Part shown: piece after piece, positions 59,900 to 64,000 of the stretch
Layout: each line of letters opens with the position of its first letter
Numbering within the stretch: the first letter of the stretch is position 1
NCBI GenBank assembly: GCA_963728835.1
Contig: CAVSKZ010000002.1
Coordinates: 806,001 to 870,000, forward strand
Length of the DNA: 64,000 nt
From: VRUE01 sp963728835
GTDB taxonomy: Bacteria; Actinomycetota; Thermoleophilia; Solirubrobacterales; 70-9
Direction: 5' to 3'
The notes under the pieces: model-generated
Database searches by the model: none
What the model was told of the DNA's origin: nothing
The model's input: the letters and a program-made list of their open reading frames with translations, nothing else
Made by a program: the position numbers and the translations under genes

Positions 59900-59987
59900 A
59901 GTCGGGTGGCCCCTAGGGCCGCGGGGGACCGTAGCAAAGGCGAATGAGGGCTTGCAGGGGCAGGAACTGTGCGATTCGTCACGACGG

Positions 59988-60489
59988 TCACGGCGCGCAG
60001 TCGCCCCAGAGCCCCCGTCCCGCCCGTGCGGCGCCGCAGCTCGAGCCTTCGCAACAGCGGCGCAAAGCGGTCGTTGGGCGGGATCGTCAGGGTGCGCGCC
60101 AGCCCCCGCCGGACCAGGCTCGCGTTGACGAACCGGTCTCCCAGATAGACGTAGGCGAGCAGCCTCCCGTAGGCGTCACGGCGCTCGGCGCCGAAGACCA
60201 GCCGCACCCGCCGGCCCTCGACCAAGCGGTGGTTGAAGGCCGAGGCGCGCGCTCCGAAGCACTGCACCGGCGTCCCGGGCTTGACCGTCTCGGGCGTGTC
60301 GACGCCGATGTAGCGAACGTCCTCGATCTCCTCGTCGATCCGCGCCTCGACCGTGTCGCCGTCGACGACCCTGGTGACGACGGCGACGGCCTCGGCCGGC
60401 CCTTCGTCCCGCTCCCCCTCCCAGGGCCGCACGATCAGCAGCGCGACGACGATCAGCAGAGCCAGGCTGCCGATCGTTCCCCTGTTCAT
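59988..60489 (-). CDS. Thermonuclease (SNase)-like protein, membrane-anchored, with late frameshift
   Basis: From ATG 60489 (MNRGTIGSLALLIVVALLIV) a signal/anchor helix leads to an SNase fold: VVTRVVDGDTVEARI, VRYIGVDTPET, QCFGARASAFNHRLVEGRRV, FGAERRDAYGRLLAYVYL and GLARTLTIPPNDRFAPLLRR. The Asp/Arg/Glu catalytic set looks present. Near 60038-60042 the frame should shift by one base; the shifted frame gives GAARAGRGLWGDCAP and stops at 59988, the usual family ending. Without it the frame runs to 59716 into Pro/Ser-rich sequence overlapping the 79-residue gene. Extracytoplasmic DNA/RNA degradation is the expected role. Confidence 0.8.
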
Positions 60490-60498
60490 GGAAGGCGC

Positions 60499-61419
60499 CT
60501 ACGGGATGCGGCGCACGGAGCTGAGCAGCGTCTCCTTGATCTGGGCGATGATCTCTAGGGCGTCGTTCCACTCGCGCTGCCAGACGTTGCGGCCGAAGAT
60601 CACGCCCGAGCCGCCCGCCTCCATCACCTCGCGGGTGTTGGTCAGCACGATCTCGTCGTCGACCCTCGAGCCGCCCGAGAGCACGACCAGCGAGCGGCCG
60701 GCGGACTCGACGCACTGGCGGATCGCCTCCGCCTGGTCGACCTGCATCTCGTTGTAGGGAGCGGGGGCGTCCTTGTCCTTGCCCGGGTCGATCTTGGGCA
60801 TGTTGAGCTTGACCACGTCGGCGCCCATCTCCATCGCCATCCGCGCCGCGTAGTCGATCGCGTAGAAGGAGCCGGCGCCGCCCTTGGCGTCGATTGCCTC
60901 GCCGCGCGGGTAGGACCAGACGATCAGCGGCATCCCGAAGCGGTCGCAGTCTTCGCGCACGGTCCGCAGCTGGGCGAGGTCCTCGTCCTGGCGCGGCGAG
61001 CCGACGTAGAGCGTGTAGCCGACCGCGTCGGCGCCGAGCCGCACCGCGTCCTCGACGCTGGCGTTGCAGGTCGAGAAGGCCTTGGCGGAGGAGGGGACGT
61101 CGGTCTTGCCGTTGACCTTGAGGATCAGCGGCACCTGGCCGGCGTAGTCGGGGTAGTACTTGGTCGCCATGCCGATCTGGCAGGCGAGGGCCGAGTAGCC
61201 GGCCTCGGCGGCGAGGCGGAACTGGTAGTCGGGGTCCTTCGACGCCGGATTGGGGAAGAAGTCACGGGGGCCGTGCTCGATGCCCTGGTCGATCGGCAGC
61301 AGCATCAGGGTGCCGTTGCCCGGTCCGAACTCGAATAGCAGGCGCCTCAGGCGCGCTCGTTTGCCGGGGGGCAGGGTCGCCAGCAGCGATTTCTGCTCGG
61401 TCAGGCTCTTCAACTCCAC
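60499..61419 (-). CDS. Class I fructose-bisphosphate aldolase (DhnA-type)
   Basis: 306 residues from GTG 61419 with AGGAGG 9 bases upstream (VELKSLTEQKSLLATLPPGK). Archaeal/DhnA-type TIM barrel: LMLLPIDQGIEHGPRDFFPN, GADAVGYTLYVGSPRQDED, LIVWSYPRGEAIDAKGGAGS, GADVVKLNMPKIDP (Schiff-base Lys) and VLSGGSRVDDE plus GSGVIFGRNVWQ phosphate site. Cleaves fructose-1,6-bisphosphate; with eno in the window the glycolytic/gluconeogenic part is partly covered. Same strand as the nuclease gene 9 bp downstream. Confidence 0.93.
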   Translation of the reverse strand: MELKSLTEQKSLLATLPPGKRARLRRLLFEFGPGNGTLMLLPIDQGIEHGPRDFFPNPASKDPDYQFRLAAEAGYSALACQIGMATKYYPDYAGQVPLILKVNGKTDVPSSAKAFSTCNASVEDAVRLGADAVGYTLYVGSPRQDEDLAQLRTVREDCDRFGMPLIVWSYPRGEAIDAKGGAGSFYAIDYAARMAMEMGADVVKLNMPKIDPGKDKDAPAPYNEMQVDQAEAIRQCVESAGRSLVVLSGGSRVDDEIVLTNTREVMEAGGSGVIFGRNVWQREWNDALEIIAQIKETLLSSVRRIP

Positions 61420-61504
61420 GCTTTTCCTCCTAGAAGACGGGTGCAGCCCCAGTATGTCACTGCGGCCTCTCCTCAAGCGGTTTCCAGCGGGCGGTTATCC
61501 TCGG

Positions 61505-62272
61505 ATGACCATGAGCGAGACTGAGCTCAGCGTCGTTTGCAAGAACTGCGGTTCGGAGGTCAGTCCCTACGTAACCGAGTGCCCCTACTGCGGCGCCCGC
61601 CTGCGCAAGCGCGCGCCGAAGCTGGAACGCCGCGGGGATGGGCTAGAGCCCAAGCCCCGGCGCCGCGCCCGCCCCAAGCTTCGGCGCCGCAAGCGCCCCG
61701 ACGGCCCGCCGCGCCCGTTCCGCCCCTACGCCACGATGGCGGCGATCCTCGGTCCCGCCGCGATGCTGCTGGTGCAGAAGCTGACGGGAGACCCGATCGC
61801 CGCCTTCGGCGGCCTGATCGTCCCCTTCGAGGACCAGTGGTGGCGGTTCCTCACCGCGCCCTTCGCCTACATCGACGTCGGCTACCTCTTCGTCGTCGCC
61901 GTCGGCCTGGCGATCTTCGCGACCGGCCTCGAGCGCCGGCTGGGCACTCCCGCCACGGCCCTGCTGCTGATCGCCTGCGGGTCGCTGGGGATGCTCGCCG
62001 CGGCCGGCATCGCCAACGCCACCGGCGACGTCGAGGTGATCGCCGGCGGCAACGGCATGGCGCTCGGCGCGCTGGCCGCCTGGTTCGCGATCCGGCGGGC
62101 CGAGACCCACGGCGCGATCGACGCGGACTACGACGCGATCGGGGTCCTGGTCGCCGCCGCCGTCCTCCTGGCCCTGCCGGTCTTCGAGTCCACCGCCGAT
62201 CCCTTCGCGGGCCTCGTCGGCGGTGCCGTCGGCGGCCTCGCCGGCCTCGCCGCGTCGGCCCTGCGCGAGTAG
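61505..62272 (+). CDS. Zinc-ribbon rhomboid-like membrane protein lacking catalytic Ser/His
   Basis: 255 residues from ATG 61505 (MTMSETELSVVCKNCGSEVS). A zinc ribbon (C12, C15, C26, C29) and a basic linker lead to six helices with the rhomboid landmarks VPFEDQWWRFLTAPFAYIDV and the GxxxG-type helix pair. In the catalytic-Ser position of GASG the protein has GGNGMALGAL (N183), and the His helix shows DPFAGLVGGAVGG (A235). So it looks like a pseudoprotease of the rhomboid superfamily with an added zinc ribbon. Function unknown. Next gene starts 21 bp later. Confidence 0.8.
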   Translation: MTMSETELSVVCKNCGSEVSPYVTECPYCGARLRKRAPKLERRGDGLEPKPRRRARPKLRRRKRPDGPPRPFRPYATMAAILGPAAMLLVQKLTGDPIAAFGGLIVPFEDQWWRFLTAPFAYIDVGYLFVVAVGLAIFATGLERRLGTPATALLLIACGSLGMLAAAGIANATGDVEVIAGGNGMALGALAAWFAIRRAETHGAIDADYDAIGVLVAAAVLLALPVFESTADPFAGLVGGAVGGLAGLAASALRE

Positions 62273-62292
62273 CCGGGCTAGGCTCCTCAGTC

Positions 62293-62622
62293 GTGTCCCC
62301 CGACGAGGAGCAGCTGGACGCCGCGATCGAGCGGCTGGTCGACGCCGAGCGCTTCGCCGAGGCGGAGCGCATCGTCGCGCGCGCTGCGCCGCAGCTGCAG
62401 AAGGTCCTTGCCGCGGCCCTCGCCGAGGGAGGCTGGTTCGGCGAGTCCCACGAGGCGGAGTCGCTGCGAGCCGCGACCGTGCCGGATCCCGACGAGCGTG
62501 TCGCCGCGGTGCGCGCGCTCCTCGCCGAGGAGGCGAGGATGGGGATGATGGTGGGAGTCGCCGTCGGCTGGGCACTGCGTGAGGAGATGACCGAAACCGA
62601 GAACCAGGAAGGGGAGCGTTGA
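62293..62622 (+). CDS. Small helical protein of unknown function
   Basis: 109 residues from GTG 62293 (VSPDEEQLDAAIERLVDAER). Alpha-helical with heptad-like Glu/Arg/Ala (AERIVARAAPQLQKVLAAAL), a middle WFGESHEAESLRAAT and a short hydrophobic helix (MGMMVGVAVGWAL). No family recognised. Between the rhomboid-like gene and the UPF0173 gene, 3 bp from the latter start, so the three probably share an mRNA. Confidence 0.7.
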   Translation: MSPDEEQLDAAIERLVDAERFAEAERIVARAAPQLQKVLAAALAEGGWFGESHEAESLRAATVPDPDERVAAVRALLAEEARMGMMVGVAVGWALREEMTETENQEGER

Positions 62623-62625
62623 GAG

Positions 62626-63342
62626 ATGGAGATCCGATTTCACGGCCATTCGTGCTTCGAGCTGAGCGAGGGCGACACCAGGGTCCTGGTCGACCCCTTC
62701 CTCGAGCCCAACAACCCGGCGGCGGTGGCAAGTGCCGATGACGTCGAGCCGACCCACGTCGTCGTCTCACACGGCCACGCCGACCACATCGCCGACGCGG
62801 TCGGCGTCGCCACCCGCACCGGCGCCGAGTGCGTGGCGATCGTCGAGGTCGCCAACTGGCTGGAAGAGCAGGGGGTGGAGAAGGTCCACGACCCGAACCT
62901 CGGCGGCACCGTCCGCTTCGACTGGGGCTGGGTGAAGCTGGTCCCGGCCTGGCACACGAGCACGATCGCCGGCTCCGCAGAGGCCCCCTACAGCCCAACG
63001 CCGGGAACGGTCACGGGGACGCCGGCCGGGCTGCTGATCCACATCGGCGGCATCACCGTCTACCACGCTGGCGACACCTGCCTCTTCGGCGACATGAAGC
63101 TGATCGCGGAACGCAACCCGGTTGACGTCGCGCTGCTGCCGATCGGCGGCCACTACACGATGGACCGCCACGACGGGGTCGTCGCGGCCGAGCTCGTCGG
63201 TGCCGGCACGGTGATCCCGATGCACTACGACACCTTCCCCCCGATCGCGACCGACGCCCAGGCCTTCAAGTCGGAGGTCGAGGCGAAGACCTCCTCGCAG
63301 GTCGTGATCCTCGCCCCCGGGGAGTCCCACTCGGCCGGCTGA
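62626..63342 (+). CDS. UPF0173 metal-dependent hydrolase (MBL fold)
   Basis: 238 residues from ATG 62626 (MEIRFHGHSCFELSEGDTRV). MBL motifs of the UPF0173 group: GHSCFEL, VSHGHADHIADAVG (HxHxDH), PAWHTSTI, VYHAGDTCLFGDMKLIAERN and PMHYDTFPP. Its usual length is ~225-240. The family hydrolyses phosphodiester or lactone substrates in studied members, but a cellular role is unknown. Last gene of the probable three-gene operon and convergent with the partial gene at the right edge. Confidence 0.92.
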   Translation: MEIRFHGHSCFELSEGDTRVLVDPFLEPNNPAAVASADDVEPTHVVVSHGHADHIADAVGVATRTGAECVAIVEVANWLEEQGVEKVHDPNLGGTVRFDWGWVKLVPAWHTSTIAGSAEAPYSPTPGTVTGTPAGLLIHIGGITVYHAGDTCLFGDMKLIAERNPVDVALLPIGGHYTMDRHDGVVAAELVGAGTVIPMHYDTFPPIATDAQAFKSEVEAKTSSQVVILAPGESHSAG

Positions 63343-63348
63343 GCGGCG

Positions 63349-64000
63349 CTATTCCTCTTCCGGGGTGACCTGGGGGGCGGCGGGCGGTGTCGATTCGGCT
63401 GCAGGCGGCGTGCTTTCGGCCGGCGGCGGAGGCGGAGGGGTGCTTTCGGCCGGAGGGGCGGGAGCCGGTTCGGGGCTGGCGCCCACCGTCACCACGACGG
63501 TGTCGCTGCCGGCCGGCGCTCCGGCGCCCGCGGAGGGCGCCGCTCCGTCGATCCCGGCGGAGGTTTTCGTCGTGTCCTCCGCCTTGGCTTCCCCGCCGCC
63601 GCCGGCCGGCGCGCCTTCCTCGGCGGGGGCGGTGGTCGCTCCCGCTTCGGTTGTCACGGTCTCCGCTTCGGGGGCCGGCGCCGGTTCGGGGGCGGGCACT
63701 GCAGCCGGCGGGCTGTTGGTGGGGACCGCCGCGGTGTGGGCGGGCGCGACGGCTGCCTTCGGGCCCGGCTGGACGCGCGAGATCTTCGCCGGCGCGCTGC
63801 TCACGGGCGCCGGCTCGGTCTGATGCTTCACCTCGACCGCACCGGCGGTGATCACGGCCGCGGTGACGACGCCGGCCACGGCCTTCGTGCCGATCGCGCT
63901 GCCCACCGCGCCGATGCCTCCGGCCGCGCTACCGCCGCCGAGGGCGGCGCCGACGCTGCCGACTGCGCCGGCCCCGGTGGCGCCGGTTCCCGTTGCGGTC
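63349..64000 (-). CDS. C-terminal part of a membrane-anchored protein with Pro/Ala/Glu-rich tail (starts beyond the window)
   Basis: At least 216 residues; no start in the window, as the frame is open to base 64000. The visible part begins with a Gly/Ala-rich stretch (TGTGATGAGAVGSVGAALGG), a hydrophobic helix (VAGVVTAAVITAGAVEV) and then a long disordered extracytoplasmic tail (PAPVSSAPAKISRVQPGPKA, PPAESTPPPPPPAESTPPAA). This pattern resembles the C-termini of sigma factors with a transmembrane anchor in Thermoleophilia, but without the sigma domains in view that is an inference only. Ends 6 bp from the UPF0173 stop. Confidence 0.5.
   Translation of the reverse strand, partial: TATGTGATGAGAVGSVGAALGGGSAAGGIGAVGSAIGTKAVAGVVTAAVITAGAVEVKHQTEPAPVSSAPAKISRVQPGPKAAVAPAHTAAVPTNSPPAAVPAPEPAPAPEAETVTTEAGATTAPAEEGAPAGGGGEAKAEDTTKTSAGIDGAAPSAGAGAPAGSDTVVVTVGASPEPAPAPPAESTPPPPPPAESTPPAAESTPPAAPQVTPEEE

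Noticed and set aside
59716..59987. The C-terminal extension of the nuclease as a real domain
   Set aside because: Pro/Ser/Arg low complexity overlapping another gene; better explained by frameshift.
63349..64000. Calling the right-edge gene a sigma factor
   Set aside because: Only the membrane anchor and disordered tail are in view; sigma regions 2 and 4 would be outside the window.

Overview
The window is about 70% GC with gene density above 95%, frequent GTG/TTG starts and ATGA/GTGA overlaps. It looks like a chromosomal segment of a high-GC Gram-positive actinobacterium. The best fit is the class Thermoleophilia (Solirubrobacterales). This is inferred from DUF6159-type membrane proteins, class I DhnA-type aldolase, CSLREA/beta-helix surface proteins and the 'IHACY..CRRGERK' secreted protein, not from a 16S gene. 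The backbone keeps the order rsmI-metG-tatD-rsmA-ispE-glmU-prs-rplY-pth-mfd-eno-divIC. The same neighbourhood exists in Mycobacterium, although there several genes are inverted, so this is old conserved actinobacterial synteny with lineage-specific genes inserted between the blocks.

Layout. 1-0.5 kb: wreck of a secreted beta-propeller/PKD gene. 0.5-9.9 kb: membrane, transport and lipid genes (holin-like/phosphodiesterase fusion, MBL hydrolase, AI-2E transporter, R2-like di-iron/SCP2 fusion, secreted lipase, acyl-CoA synthetase, bile-acid/sodium symporter). 10-15.3 kb: two FKBP lipoproteins, an AlkZ-like winged-helix protein, an MFS exporter, a DUF6159-MlaD fusion and a VOC protein. 15.4-17.8 kb: one low-GC foreign gene encoding a SIR2-like domain fused to a Ser/Thr kinase and an unknown C-terminal domain; this is the strongest candidate for an undescribed (anti-phage) system. 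17.8-24.3 kb: glyS, fmdB-like, MBL, frameshifted CMD gene, LCP ligase, ROK kinase, rsmI. 24.3-43.3 kb: metG, serine hydrolase, alpha-hydroxyacid oxidase, tatD, rsmA, ispE, DedA-PAP2, PucR regulator, tRNA-Gln, hdeD-like, glmU, prs, GDPD, DUF6159, ubiB, rplY, pth, enoyl-CoA hydratase. 43.3-50.2 kb: beta-helix surface protein, GMC oxidoreductase, polysaccharide deacetylase, FAH hydrolase. 50.2-64 kb: mfd, PpiC/SurA-like foldase, eno, divIC, GT-C-like membrane protein, several small lineage genes, nuclease, class I aldolase, zinc-ribbon pseudo-rhomboid, UPF0173 hydrolase and the tail of a Pro/Ala-rich protein running off the right edge.

Two families of short palindromic repeats are visible. One is an 84-bp element with three copies (34813, 56939, 58935-inverted); one copy is an in-frame 28-codon insertion inside a membrane protein. 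The other is a ~53-bp palindrome with two copies (48655, 58151), one inside the same membrane protein and one overlapping a start codon. A third, single hairpin lies inside ispE. No insertion sequence, integrase, CRISPR array or rRNA was seen.

Caution: four genes (the left-edge propeller gene, the CMD gene, prs and the nuclease gene) carry apparent 1-2 base frameshifts, including prs, which should be essential. Some are probably consensus errors in GC-rich runs, so broken genes here should be confirmed against reads.
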